A stretch of DNA of 47,124 nt from TMED27 sp045106175 (GTDB taxonomy: Bacteria > Pseudomonadota > Alphaproteobacteria > Micavibrionales > Micavibrionaceae): assembly GCA_045106175.1 (NCBI GenBank), contig JBGCEF010000042.1:1-47124 (forward strand), written 5' to 3'. The notes beneath the pieces were generated by a model. The model searched no databases. It was given only the letters and a program-made list of their open reading frames with translations, and was not told where the DNA came from. The position numbers and the translations under genes are program-made. Every line of letters starts with the position of its first letter. The stretch's first letter is position 1. Positions 26,260 to 35,391 of this stretch are shown here, piece by piece.

Positions 26260-27096
26260 TCATAATGTTTCTGGCGCAATGCCAATAACATAAAGATGAT
26301 GTGCATTGGCAAAAGAAACAAGCGCTTCTTGGTCATTGATAAGACTTTTTTGCGCATGAACAACAATCCCACCAAAACCAGCCTTATGAATGGCTTCAAT
26401 AGTTTTAAGGCCAATAGTGGGAAGATCAAGCGAAGTATCTTGCTGCGCCTTACAAAGCTTCACTAGCACGCCCTTACGCCCCCCACGTTTATAGTCACTG
26501 CATCTTTTAATCAATACGTTTGTACCCTCAATGGCCTCAATGCCTAAAACTAACCCCTCTTGCACAATAAGGGCCTGCCCAATATCAAGAGGCGCCATTG
26601 ATTGAAGGATTTCAACACCACGACGAATATCAATCCAGTCATCTGGCGATGGCTGTGTTTTCGTCATAACACTATCAGGCGCAAGCAAATTTGGCATAAA
26701 ATCTTGTATAGCGTGCAATTCAAATCCTTCATTGCCTAAAAAGTCTTTTAACGCAGATAATAAATCGTTATCGCCAAGCGCTTTAAACCCTGTGCTTGCA
26801 AGAAACTTAGTTGCCTTTAAATCGGGAATAAGTTCTGAATAAGACGGACGCCCAATCCCTCCAATCATAACCAAATCTTCAATTTTATGGCGTTTAAGTG
26901 CCTTAATAATCTTGCCAATTTGCCCAAGCCTAGCACGTACATGGTCTCTACCATCACACAAAGCAGGATCAGTTTGTCCATCAAAACAAACAATAAACGG
27001 CTCAATATTACTATGCTCGCATTGACGCGCTAATTGTTCCGGAAGCGAACCCGCACCCGCAATAATACCTAAACGTTCAATATTAGCTTGTGTCAT
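26260..27096 (-). CDS. lpxI: UDP-2,3-diacylglucosamine pyrophosphatase LpxI
   Basis: Hydrolyses UDP-2,3-diacylglucosamine to lipid X. LpxI (DUF1009) is the unrelated substitute for LpxH in alphaproteobacteria. 278 residues, with LGIIAGAGSLPEQLARQ, KIIKALKRHKIEDLVMIGGIGRPSY, GDNDLLSALKDFLGNEGFEL and a C-terminal DLPTIGLKTIEAIHKAGFGGIVV-type segment. The ATG at 27096 forms an ATGA overlap with the lpxA stop, which decides the start over the in-frame upstream ATG at 27114. Confidence 0.95.
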   Translation of the reverse strand: MTQANIERLGIIAGAGSLPEQLARQCEHSNIEPFIVCFDGQTDPALCDGRDHVRARLGQIGKIIKALKRHKIEDLVMIGGIGRPSYSELIPDLKATKFLASTGFKALGDNDLLSALKDFLGNEGFELHAIQDFMPNLLAPDSVMTKTQPSPDDWIDIRRGVEILQSMAPLDIGQALIVQEGLVLGIEAIEGTNVLIKRCSDYKRGGRKGVLVKLCKAQQDTSLDLPTIGLKTIEAIHKAGFGGIVVHAQKSLINDQEALVSFANAHHLYVIGIAPETL

Positions 27097-27890
27097 TTTT
27101 TGGCTGGTTGGCATAAAGGCATTTTAGAGTCATGCTTTGCAAAATCAATTAATTTACTGACGGCCTCACGCTCGGCGTAATCATTTGCAATCTTTTCAAT
27201 GCGGCTATCAAATGTGCCTTCATCCATGAAGAGATCACCGTAAGCGCTTTGCAATTCACGTACATCATTATTGTCAAAACCGCGACGTTTTAATCCGATA
27301 ATATTCAACCCATGCAAAGATGCGCGCTCACCCTTAACAAGACCGTAAGGAATAACATCATTTTCGACACCCGACATTCCACCAATCATCGCATGTTCGC
27401 CAATACGTGCAAATTGGTGAACCGCGGAAAGGCCTCCAATAATGGCAAAATCACCAACCTCAACATGCCCTGCTAAAGTTGCATTATTGGCTAAAATAAC
27501 ATTATTCCCAACAATACAGTCATGCGCCACATGAGATGCCATCATGAAAAGACAATTATCACCAACAACTGTTTCCATACGACCGACACCTCCTGTACCT
27601 GGGTTCATCGTAACATGTTCACGAATAGTGTTATTTTTACCAATATGAAGTGAGGATGGTTCACCATCATATTTTAAATCTTGAGGCTGAGTTCCTAAAG
27701 AGGCAAAGGGAAATACTTTTGTGCCTTCACCTATAATCGTTTGACCTTCAATAACGACATGGCTTTTTAAAACTACATTATCTTTCAAAACAACATTTGA
27801 ACCAATAACGCAGTAAGGACCAATCTGAACATTTGCACCAATTTGGGCTCCATCTTCAATAATAGCAGTCGGGTGTATAATATTTTTCAT
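27093..27890 (-). CDS. lpxA: Acyl-[ACP]--UDP-N-acetylglucosamine O-acyltransferase
   Basis: First step of lipid A synthesis. 265 residues made of left-handed beta-helix hexapeptide repeats (IGANVQIGPYCVIGSN and on to about 185) and a C-terminal helical domain. The catalytic histidine is in MASHVAHDCIVGNN. Conserved NNTIREHVTMNPGT and GLNIIGLKRRGF are present. It overlaps lpxI by four bases (ATGA) and follows fabZ by 65 bases. Confidence 0.97.
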   Translation of the reverse strand: MKNIIHPTAIIEDGAQIGANVQIGPYCVIGSNVVLKDNVVLKSHVVIEGQTIIGEGTKVFPFASLGTQPQDLKYDGEPSSLHIGKNNTIREHVTMNPGTGGVGRMETVVGDNCLFMMASHVAHDCIVGNNVILANNATLAGHVEVGDFAIIGGLSAVHQFARIGEHAMIGGMSGVENDVIPYGLVKGERASLHGLNIIGLKRRGFDNNDVRELQSAYGDLFMDEGTFDSRIEKIANDYAEREAVSKLIDFAKHDSKMPLCQPAKK

Positions 27891-27955
27891 TCTTCAATTA
27901 CAGCAATCTCAAGGCTAGTCTGCAATTCACGCTTTATTGCAGTGCGTAACAATAA

Positions 27956-28411
27956 TCATTCGTCAGCAATCATTGCGCTGATTGTTGCCTCGGCGCAAAC
28001 CTGATCATTCACCTTAGCAATACCTTCAAATTTCCAAACATTGCCTCTAGAGCGTAATTTTTTAACCTCGATAATCAGGCTATCACCGGGCGTAACAGGA
28101 CGACGAAAACGTGCGCCATCAATCGTCATGAAATAAACAACTTTACCTTCTGCTTCCTTACCAAGACTTTCTACACATACAATCGCCGCCGTCTGCGCCA
28201 TCGCCTCTACAATAAGAACACCGGGCATCACAGGATGTCCCGGAAAATGCCCCTGAAAATGTGGCTCATTCATAGTGACATTCTTAAGCGCAACAGCCCA
28301 TTCACCGGCTTCTATGTCCAAAACACGGTCAACCAATAAAATAGGATAGCGATGGGGAATCATTTTCATGATTCTATTGATATCAATATGTTGAGATTTA
28401 CCTTCGCTCAT
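27956..28411 (-). CDS. fabZ: 3-hydroxyacyl-[ACP] dehydratase FabZ
   Basis: Dehydrates beta-hydroxyacyl-ACP in fatty acid synthesis and so competes with LpxA/LpxD for the same hydroxyacyl-ACP pool. 151 residues, a single hot-dog fold. MKMIPHRYPILLVDRVL and the active-site stretch FQGHFPGHPVMPGVLIVEAMAQ (central His and downstream Glu) are present. It is located between lpxD and lpxA as in most Gram-negative lpx clusters. Confidence 0.97.
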   Translation of the reverse strand: MSEGKSQHIDINRIMKMIPHRYPILLVDRVLDIEAGEWAVALKNVTMNEPHFQGHFPGHPVMPGVLIVEAMAQTAAIVCVESLGKEAEGKVVYFMTIDGARFRRPVTPGDSLIIEVKKLRSRGNVWKFEGIAKVNDQVCAEATISAMIADE

Positions 28412-28439
28412 ATTAAAAGCCTTTTTTATTATTGAATTA

Positions 28440-29453
28440 CTAACTTTGCCCTAAACGCTTAAGAGCTATAATTTGTCGCATATTTTCACGCTTAGGTATA
28501 GCTGGCGAGCCCATCATTTCCTGACCCGCAGGGATATCTTTCATCACGCCTGATTGCGCCGCTATACGCGCGCCGCTACCAATATTTAAATGTCCTGCAA
28601 TACCAACCTGGCCGCCAATAACAACGTAATCATTAATGACGGTACTCCCTGAAATACCAACTTGAGATACAATCACACATCCTCTGCCAATTTTAACATT
28701 GTGGCCAATTTGCACAAGATTATCGATCCATGTCCCCGCACCAATAACAGTATCAGGACCCGCACCGCGATCAATGGTGGTATTAGCGCCAATCTCAACA
28801 TGAGATCCAATCAAAACGCGTCCTAATTGTGGAACTTTTACAAAGCCAGCTGGATCAATCGCAAAACCAAAGCCATCCTGCCCAATTTTGACCCCAGGAT
28901 AAATATTGACGAAATCATCAATAATTGCGTGAGAAATAACAGCATTTGGTCCTACTCTAGAATGCGCACCAATATTAACACCTTGCTTTATAACCGCACC
29001 AGATTCAATTATGACACCTTCACCAAGCTCAACATCACCCTCAATAACCGCGCACGGGTGAATAACACAGCTATCGGGGATATTTGCTGTTTCATGAACA
29101 CATGCCTTATCAGAAATGAAAGGATCAGGGCCCTTATTAGGATAAAAAGCTTGAGCCGTAAGCGCATAAGACTTGTAAGGCGTTGGTGTGACAAGCAAAG
29201 CAATGCCTTCTGGTGCAATATTGACCAAATCACTATGGACAAAACAGGCCCCTGCCTTTGTTTGAGTAAACTGCTCTTTATATTTTACATTATCAAGAAA
29301 GCTAACATCGCCTGAAGTGGCAACATCAAGTGGTGCTACATTTTTAATTTCAATATTACCATCAATATCACCATGCAGTTCGGAACCGCTAAGCTGGGCA
29401 ATGTCTTTAAGCGAGAAAGAACTAGCGCAATTAAAAAAACGAGGATCGGCCAT
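28440..29453 (-). CDS. lpxD: UDP-3-O-(3-hydroxyacyl)glucosamine N-acyltransferase
   Basis: Third lipid A step, adding the second hydroxyacyl chain. 337 residues. The N-terminal uridine-binding domain (SLKDIAQLSGSELHGD... SFLDNVKYKEQF) is followed by hexapeptide beta-helix repeats from about 110 to 300, with the catalytic His in DNLVQIGHNVKIGRG, and a short C-terminal helix. It lies 5 bases downstream of the skp stop. Confidence 0.97.
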   Translation of the reverse strand: MADPRFFNCASSFSLKDIAQLSGSELHGDIDGNIEIKNVAPLDVATSGDVSFLDNVKYKEQFTQTKAGACFVHSDLVNIAPEGIALLVTPTPYKSYALTAQAFYPNKGPDPFISDKACVHETANIPDSCVIHPCAVIEGDVELGEGVIIESGAVIKQGVNIGAHSRVGPNAVISHAIIDDFVNIYPGVKIGQDGFGFAIDPAGFVKVPQLGRVLIGSHVEIGANTTIDRGAGPDTVIGAGTWIDNLVQIGHNVKIGRGCVIVSQVGISGSTVINDYVVIGGQVGIAGHLNIGSGARIAAQSGVMKDIPAGQEMMGSPAIPKRENMRQIIALKRLGQS

Positions 29454-29458
29454 AAAAA

Positions 29459-29998
29459 TTACTTATTCTTAAATTCAAAAGGAACACTTATCTTTTTATT
29501 ATTCAATGCTTTGATTGTTTTATCTGTAATATCAAAGTCAGGCTCCGCAGCGATAACATTGCGGTTCGATATCACTAAACCAAAACCTTCATCATTTGCT
29601 ATTTGTTGAACAGTCAACGCCAACTCATCCTTTAATTTATCGAGTGCCTTATTAGATACTTGTTCAAAAAGCCGCCTATTTTGCTGTGTCTTTTTGCCCA
29701 TATCATTGACCTTGCTTTGATAGGCGCGTTGTTTAGTGGAAAATTCTTCCTCAGATAAGTCTTTACGTTTTTCAAAAAGAGCTTTCCCTTCTTCACGCAG
29801 TGCTTTTTCCTCTTTAGACAGCTTCGTTAAAAAAGCTTCACGCGCTTGCGTTCTTTTTTTATTCAAAGCTTTAGCTGCTTTAGCCTCGTTAAGAACCTTC
29901 TCAACATTAACAACAGCAATCTTAACTTGTGAAAAAGCGGGGCCTGTATATGCGAATAAAAAACAAACACATAAAGTGGCAATGAATCGAATACTCAC
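29459..29998 (-). CDS. skp: Periplasmic OmpH/Skp-family chaperone
   Basis: Holds unfolded outer-membrane proteins on the way to BamA. 179 residues with a signal peptide (hydrophobic FIATLCVCFLFAYTGPAFS, likely cleavage after AFS). A beta strand KIAVVNVEKVL follows. The long coiled coil rich in Lys, Glu and Ala (about 45-130) would form the tentacles, then the second part of the core (FGLVISNRNVIAA). It lies between bamA and lpxD, its normal place. Confidence 0.92.
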   Translation of the reverse strand: MSIRFIATLCVCFLFAYTGPAFSQVKIAVVNVEKVLNEAKAAKALNKKRTQAREAFLTKLSKEEKALREEGKALFEKRKDLSEEEFSTKQRAYQSKVNDMGKKTQQNRRLFEQVSNKALDKLKDELALTVQQIANDEGFGLVISNRNVIAAEPDFDITDKTIKALNNKKISVPFEFKNK

Positions 29999-30025
29999 GT
30001 AAAAAACCTAACTCTATAAATTATT

Positions 30026-32302
30026 CTAGAAGCGTGTGCCAAAATTAAAGCGGAAAATTTCTTCTTCATCGAAATCTTCATCAACAAGTGGGCTCGCAAA
30101 ATCAACACGAACAGGACCAAACGGCGATCGCCATGACAACCCTACACCAGCTGATACACGAATACTGCTTTCATCCAAAATTTCACTACCGCTCTGATCT
30201 ATGTCGTAAAGTGTACCAAAATCACTAAATGCATGCCCTAAGATACCAAGCTCTTCTGGAAGCCCAAGTGGGAAAGATGTCTCAACTGATCCACGGTAGA
30301 ATATATTCCCGCCAAGCGCATCATCCGTATCGCCATCTCGTGGTCCAATACCACCGTCTTCAAAACCACGCAATGTTGAACCACCAATGTAAAAACGTTC
30401 ATTAATACGAACGTCTTCATCACCAAACCCTTCAACAGCGCCAACCTCACCCAAAATGTTAAAAATCACATTTTCAAAGACAGGATAATAATAATTCGCA
30501 CCAGTACGGCCTGAAACATATTGAGCATCACCGCCAAGTCCAGCAACCTCAGTATCCAACCAATAATTCAACCCACGCGTAGGAAAGATAAGGCTATCAC
30601 GGCTATCATACGTTAAACGTTGCGAGAGCGCAGATGTATCACGCTCACCTTCCTGTTCGATAATAAAGCGTGAAGCATCATCATCGACATCAGTAATCTC
30701 ATTTCTCTCAAAGCGATAACGCAAACGCTGTCTCCAACGTTCAGACAAAGGATACCCAAGGCGTGCGGCTCCACCTGTACGACGTTGGTCAAACGAACTT
30801 TCATCCTGCAAATCACGATCAATATGAAAGACATCAAAACCAGCTGATAAGTCACGATCTAAGAAATGTGGTTCCGTAAAAGAAACATCAATCTGGCTTC
30901 TTTCACCCGCGATCAATGTCGCAAGCGTAAGGTTTTGCCCCTTACCTAATAAATTACGCTCAGAAATTCTAAAATCTGCAAGCGGACCATCACTTGTAGA
31001 GAAACCCGCACCAATGGATATTTCACCCGTAGACTTTTCTGTCACATCGACATTAATTACTGTCTTATCCGGCGCGGACCCCGGGGCAATAGAAACATTG
31101 ACGGTTTCAAAGAAATCTAAGTTACGAATACGCTGCTCAGATCGCGCAAGCTTAGATTTATTAAATGGGTCGCCTTCAACAATCAAAAATTCGCGACGAA
31201 CAACTTTATCAAGCGTACGCAAATTACCATTCACATTAATACGCTCCACAAATACACGCGGAGATTCACTAATATTAAACAAAACATCTACAGTCTTTGC
31301 ATCACGGTTGCGATTAATATCAGGACGAACATCTGCAAACGCATATTGCAAATCACCAAGAGCGTCTGTTAAGCGATCAACGCTCTCTGTAACATAATCG
31401 GCATTATACCACTCACCTTCTTCAATGTTGACGCGATCACGAAGCGTTTCAGGATCAAAATTACGAAGCTCTGTCGCAAGCCCAACATTACCAACCTTAT
31501 AGCGCTCACCCTCATTTACAGTAAACGTTAAAAAGAAACGATCTCTCTCATTGGATAATTCCGCTGTTGCATTCACAAGCGAAAAGTCGGCATAACCCTG
31601 CGAAAGATAAAAACGACGTAATAATTCTTTATCAAATTCCAAACGATCGGGATCATAACGATCATCAGAGTTTAAAAAGCGGTACCAAACATCTTCTTTT
31701 GTAGAAATCTCAGATCTTAAACGACTATCATCAAATTTCTTATTCCCTACAAAACGAATAGATTCAACCTTTGTGACATTGCCTTCGGTAACTTCAAACA
31801 CAAGGTTAACGCGATTTTGATCAAGTTTAATAACTTTCGGTTCAATATTCACTGAAAAACGACCATTGCGGCGATACACTTGATAAAGACGAGACACATC
31901 AGATTGAACCTTTGTGCGGGTAAAAACCTGCCGTTGACGCATTTGAATTTCACTTAACAACTCTTCATCAGAAATTTCAGTATTACCCTCGAATGCAAGC
32001 TGATTAATGATTGGGTTTTCTAAAACATCGACTGTTAAAACCCCGCCGGCTTGACGAAGTGCTACATCCGCAAACAAACCTGTCGCAAAAAGACGCTTAA
32101 GGGCCTCATCGAGAACAGGCCTAGTTATTGCATCGCCTGGCTGCAAGTCGATGTAAGAAACAATCGTTGATTTCTCAATCCTCTGCGCCCCAGAAATATC
32201 AATGCGTTCAAGTATGATCTGAGCGTATACGGGCGTTGATACAAAAACCAGTAAAGCAAAAATAAATAACCGAGAAGTAATGTGTTTGAATCGTGAAATC
32301 AT
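30026..32302 (-). CDS. bamA: Outer membrane protein assembly factor BamA
   Basis: Core of the machine that folds beta-barrel proteins into the outer membrane. About 758 residues. It has a signal peptide (RLFIFALLVFVSTPVYA), five POTRA domains (first one IILERIDISGAQRIEKSTI), then the 16-strand barrel from about 410 with IGAGFSTSDGPL, the loop-6 motif region FYIGGSTLRGFEDGGIGPRD (VRGF equivalent), and the C-terminal signature ending FNFGTRF with a terminal Phe. I chose ATG 32302 because the signal peptide begins there. An in-frame GTG at 32344 would add 14 residues. Confidence 0.96.
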   Translation of the reverse strand: MISRFKHITSRLFIFALLVFVSTPVYAQIILERIDISGAQRIEKSTIVSYIDLQPGDAITRPVLDEALKRLFATGLFADVALRQAGGVLTVDVLENPIINQLAFEGNTEISDEELLSEIQMRQRQVFTRTKVQSDVSRLYQVYRRNGRFSVNIEPKVIKLDQNRVNLVFEVTEGNVTKVESIRFVGNKKFDDSRLRSEISTKEDVWYRFLNSDDRYDPDRLEFDKELLRRFYLSQGYADFSLVNATAELSNERDRFFLTFTVNEGERYKVGNVGLATELRNFDPETLRDRVNIEEGEWYNADYVTESVDRLTDALGDLQYAFADVRPDINRNRDAKTVDVLFNISESPRVFVERINVNGNLRTLDKVVRREFLIVEGDPFNKSKLARSEQRIRNLDFFETVNVSIAPGSAPDKTVINVDVTEKSTGEISIGAGFSTSDGPLADFRISERNLLGKGQNLTLATLIAGERSQIDVSFTEPHFLDRDLSAGFDVFHIDRDLQDESSFDQRRTGGAARLGYPLSERWRQRLRYRFERNEITDVDDDASRFIIEQEGERDTSALSQRLTYDSRDSLIFPTRGLNYWLDTEVAGLGGDAQYVSGRTGANYYYPVFENVIFNILGEVGAVEGFGDEDVRINERFYIGGSTLRGFEDGGIGPRDGDTDDALGGNIFYRGSVETSFPLGLPEELGILGHAFSDFGTLYDIDQSGSEILDESSIRVSAGVGLSWRSPFGPVRVDFASPLVDEDFDEEEIFRFNFGTRF

Positions 32303-32375
32303 GTGCGTTTCGCTTTTGTTAAATAATGGCTGAATTATGGTCACAGGGAAGGACGAAGTAAAGACCCAAAATCAG

Positions 32376-32404
32376 ATAATATCAGCATAACTAACAACGA
32401 GCAA
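32376..32404 (-). promoter_or_regulatory. Possible promoter for bamA
   Basis: On the minus strand TTGCTC, 17 bases, TATTAT, with predicted start near 32369 and a leader of about 67 bases. It lies in the 128-base gap between rseP and bamA, so bamA-skp-lpx could be driven separately from rseP. Confidence 0.42.
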
Positions 32405-32430
32405 GAGCCACAAATAATGATCAGATAGCC

Positions 32431-33819
32431 CTACAAGAACAACTGCATAATATCATTAAGATTTGCAAAGACCATCAATGCAATCAAAAACACAAACCCC
32501 GCACGAAATGCATATTCCTGAATAGGTTCAGGCACAGGCTTCCCACGAAGTGCTTCAAAGAAATAAAACAACAAATGCCCACCATCTAACAATGGTATCG
32601 GTAGTAAATTGATAAACCCAAGATTAATAGACAACAATGCCGTAAATAAAATTAAAGCAATCAATCCTTGTTGTGCCATATCACCCGCAAGCGCGCCAAT
32701 ACGAATTACCCCGCCAAGCTCTGTCGCAGAACGCGTCCCAACAATCATCTGACCTAACGCTTCAACAGTGCCGCGCGTAATAACCCAACTTTCTTTAAGG
32801 GCTTCCATAAACGCAGTATGAACAGGGAATTTGGCAAACGTGCTTGCTTGACCATTCGTCAAAACAAGAACATTAGCTTCGTTGGTTTCAATCTTGCCAA
32901 GGTTTTCATTATTCTCTGCAATAGGATGTATCAAAAGAACTTGCTCTTCATCTCCCAAAGGCATTGTGATGGGAAAAGTTGTTCCAAAGCGCTTTGCTAT
33001 TGCAGCCGCAACACCCTCGATATCATTCTTTTCAAATGAAAGACCGTCAACATTGGTAATATTTGAAATATCAACAGCGTTTCTTGGACTAATTAACCCC
33101 AAAACGCCTTTGCTGTGAGGAAAACCAAATCGGTCTTCAACGGTAATTTTTTTTGGGCTTGCCGTAACTTCGAATGTCTCACCATTACGCGCAACAACAA
33201 ATTCTCTTGGGGTATCAAGAGCAATCATCATTTCACGACGAATATCCGCAAAATCATTGACCTTCTTACCACCAATCGAAACCACAACATCATGCGGCTC
33301 AAAACCGTTTTCATTTGCCGATGATCCTAATACAACCGCCGCGGCGCTGGGTGGCGTAACGGGTTGGCCATTAAATACAAACAACCCTGTTAAAATCAGA
33401 ATAGCAAAAATGTAATTAATAGCAGGTCCCGCAAAAACAACCGCCGCCCTCTGCCAAACCGGCTTAGCAAAAAAGGCCTGTTGACGCTCTGCCTCTGTCA
33501 TTGGCCTTGGCTTTTCATCACCTTCAGCCACTTCATCTGTGCTTCCTGCGCTCGCCGGATCAGTGTCACCAAAAAGTTTGACATAGCCACCGAGAGGAAT
33601 AAGAGAAAATTTCCAACGCGTACCGTTTTTATCATCAAAACCGAATATTTCTTTACCAAAACCAATGGAGAAGGCTTCAACCTTAACACCACAAAGGCGC
33701 GCAATGATATAATGACCCCATTCATGAACAAAGACCAAAAGGCTTAAAATCAAAATAAATGAACCACCGTAAAGCCAAACATTTTGGCCCACCATTTGGA
33801 AAACTTCGAATATGTTCAT
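32431..33819 (-). CDS. rseP: Site-2 intramembrane metalloprotease RseP
   Basis: Cuts membrane-bound anti-sigma factors or signal peptides within the membrane. 462 residues. The zinc site HEWGH (His32-His36) lies in the first span, the second conserved segment GPAINYIFAILIL in another, and the third ligand in LLPIPLLDGGHLLFY (about 405-419). A PDZ domain covers about 155-245 (ENGFEPHDVVVSIGGKKV). Between this PDZ and the MEALKESW helix, residues about 248-330 form an extra segment not usual for alphaproteobacterial homologues, which are about 380 residues. dxr, normally adjacent upstream, is not present. Confidence 0.94.
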   Translation of the reverse strand: MNIFEVFQMVGQNVWLYGGSFILILSLLVFVHEWGHYIIARLCGVKVEAFSIGFGKEIFGFDDKNGTRWKFSLIPLGGYVKLFGDTDPASAGSTDEVAEGDEKPRPMTEAERQQAFFAKPVWQRAAVVFAGPAINYIFAILILTGLFVFNGQPVTPPSAAAVVLGSSANENGFEPHDVVVSIGGKKVNDFADIRREMMIALDTPREFVVARNGETFEVTASPKKITVEDRFGFPHSKGVLGLISPRNAVDISNITNVDGLSFEKNDIEGVAAAIAKRFGTTFPITMPLGDEEQVLLIHPIAENNENLGKIETNEANVLVLTNGQASTFAKFPVHTAFMEALKESWVITRGTVEALGQMIVGTRSATELGGVIRIGALAGDMAQQGLIALILFTALLSINLGFINLLPIPLLDGGHLLFYFFEALRGKPVPEPIQEYAFRAGFVFLIALMVFANLNDIMQLFL

Positions 33820-33889
33820 GAAAATATCTCTTTGATTTAATTATGTTTAATAAATACGTGTAATACTATGACAGTAATATTGTCTAAGC

Positions 33890-33919
33890 CTTATATTTTA
33901 TCAATAGATTTCGCCTCAA
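33890..33919 (-). promoter_or_regulatory. Possible promoter for rseP
   Basis: TTGAGG, an 18-base spacer and TATAAG on the minus strand, in the 135-base AT-rich gap between cdsA and rseP. The start would be near 33883, about 64 bases before the ATG. The match is moderate and the region is AT-rich, so the call is tentative. Confidence 0.3.
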
Positions 33920-33954
33920 ACACACTAATAACATGATAAAAAGCAATATTGTCA

Positions 33955-34638
33955 CTAACTATGACCAATTTGGAATAAAATAAGATAAACAGGCGCAGCC
34001 AAAAGCATAGAATCAATACGATCCAATAATCCACCATGACCAGGAATGATTGTACCAGTATCCTTTACCCCTGCCCGACGTTTAAAAGCTGAAATAATCA
34101 AATCGCCAATCTGACCAGCTATCCCAATAATTATGCCTGTCATGCCCATTGTAAAAAACGCCATTAATGTAAAATCATTAATACCGCGGTAAATAAAGAT
34201 AGCAAACAAACCAATAATACCGGGACAAACAATAGCCCCAACAAATCCCGCCCATGTCTTATTAGGGCTAACCGCTTCAATCATCTTGGGACCGCCAAAG
34301 ACTTTTCCAAAGAAATAAGCGCCACTATCACTCGCCCAGACCATAAGCAAAAATACCATCGCCCAGAAAAAACCCATAACCTCAAATAGAACAAAACAAC
34401 ATGTAATGCTGCCCATAACATATGGCGCACCAGCAATAAGATAAATTATGTTGGATGGTTTTGGGCATTTAAGGGAAAGTTGCGCCCATTCAAATAATGA
34501 AATTGCAGCCAACACGGCCAACAAAGCAATAAACGGAATGCCCCCCATCGCAAGAATAGTAATAACCGCAATAATAAGAATTGCAGCCGATAAACTGCGC
34601 CTTTGTAATGATTCTAAATTAAAACGTCCAACCATCAT
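33955..34638 (-). CDS. cdsA: Phosphatidate cytidylyltransferase (CDP-diglyceride synthase)
   Basis: Makes CDP-diacylglycerol, the precursor of all phospholipids, in the inner membrane. 227 residues, on the short side, with six or so membrane segments. The family signature is complete: SAFKRRAGVKDTGTIIPGHG then GLLDRIDS. WASDSGAYFFGKVFGG and VSPNKTWAGFVG are also diagnostic. It starts 2 bases after the uppS stop. No clear ribosome-binding site is seen, so coupling to uppS translation is likely. Confidence 0.96.
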   Translation of the reverse strand: MMVGRFNLESLQRRSLSAAILIIAVITILAMGGIPFIALLAVLAAISLFEWAQLSLKCPKPSNIIYLIAGAPYVMGSITCCFVLFEVMGFFWAMVFLLMVWASDSGAYFFGKVFGGPKMIEAVSPNKTWAGFVGAIVCPGIIGLFAIFIYRGINDFTLMAFFTMGMTGIIIGIAGQIGDLIISAFKRRAGVKDTGTIIPGHGGLLDRIDSMLLAAPVYLILFQIGHS

Positions 34639-34640
34639 AC

Positions 34641-35384
34641 TTATATATCCGAAGATTGTGTTGCACCAAAACGACGATCACGTTGACCATATTCACGAAT
34701 GGAATCTTCCAAATCCGCTTTACCAAAATCGGGCCACAACACGTTTGTAAAAACAAATTCGGTATAGGCACATTGCCAAAGCAGAAAATTACTAATTCTT
34801 CTTTCACCACTTGTACGTATGATCATGTCTGGATCTGGAACGCCCTGAGTCATCAAAAAACCCGGGAATTGTGCTTCAATCGTATCAACCGACAATTCTT
34901 GATTAAGATGCGCGTTGTGTAATCGCTTAACCGCATGAATAATATCCTGACGCCCACCATAATTAAGCGCAATAATAGCAGTGATTTTTGTGTTATCACG
35001 CGTCAGCTTTTCTGCGTTATCTATAAGTTTGACGATATCATCATCCAACGCGTCACGGTCTCCTATAACCCGAAGTCGCGCACCATTCTCATGTAGCTCC
35101 GCCGTTTCAGACCTCAAATAAAAACGCAAAAGATTCATTAAATCTTTCACTTCAGATACAGGCCTAGACCAATTTTCAGAAGAAAAACCAAACAGCGTGA
35201 CATATTCAATTCCAAGCTCAGCGGCATTTTTAACAACCTGCCGCGCTGCCTCCGCGCCTTGTCTATGCCCTGCTGTACGTTTTAACCCGCGTGCTTGTGC
35301 CCAACGACCATTACCATCCATGATGATAGCAACGTGTTTTGGAGCTTTATATTCTATATCAGTATCTTGCACGATCTTATTCAA
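34641..35384 (-). CDS. uppS: Undecaprenyl diphosphate synthase (cis-prenyltransferase)
   Basis: Builds the C55 lipid carrier for peptidoglycan and lipopolysaccharide. 247 residues. The motifs are HVAIIMDGNGRWAQARG (catalytic Asp), GHRQGAEAAR, TLFGFSSENWSRP, ALNYGGRQDI and IRTSGERRISNFLLWQ. The start is uncertain: TTG at 35384 or GTG at 35372, neither with a good ribosome-binding site. It follows frr by 7 bases in the usual frr-uppS-cdsA order. Confidence 0.95.
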   Translation of the reverse strand: MNKIVQDTDIEYKAPKHVAIIMDGNGRWAQARGLKRTAGHRQGAEAARQVVKNAAELGIEYVTLFGFSSENWSRPVSEVKDLMNLLRFYLRSETAELHENGARLRVIGDRDALDDDIVKLIDNAEKLTRDNTKITAIIALNYGGRQDIIHAVKRLHNAHLNQELSVDTIEAQFPGFLMTQGVPDPDMIIRTSGERRISNFLLWQCAYTEFVFTNVLWPDFGKADLEDSIREYGQRDRRFGATQSSDI

Positions 35385-35391
35385 TCAAATT

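Noticed and set aside
33870..33955. AATATTGTC repeated twice between cdsA and rseP
   Set aside because: Two copies of a 9-base AT-rich word are expected by chance in this composition, with no further similarity around them.
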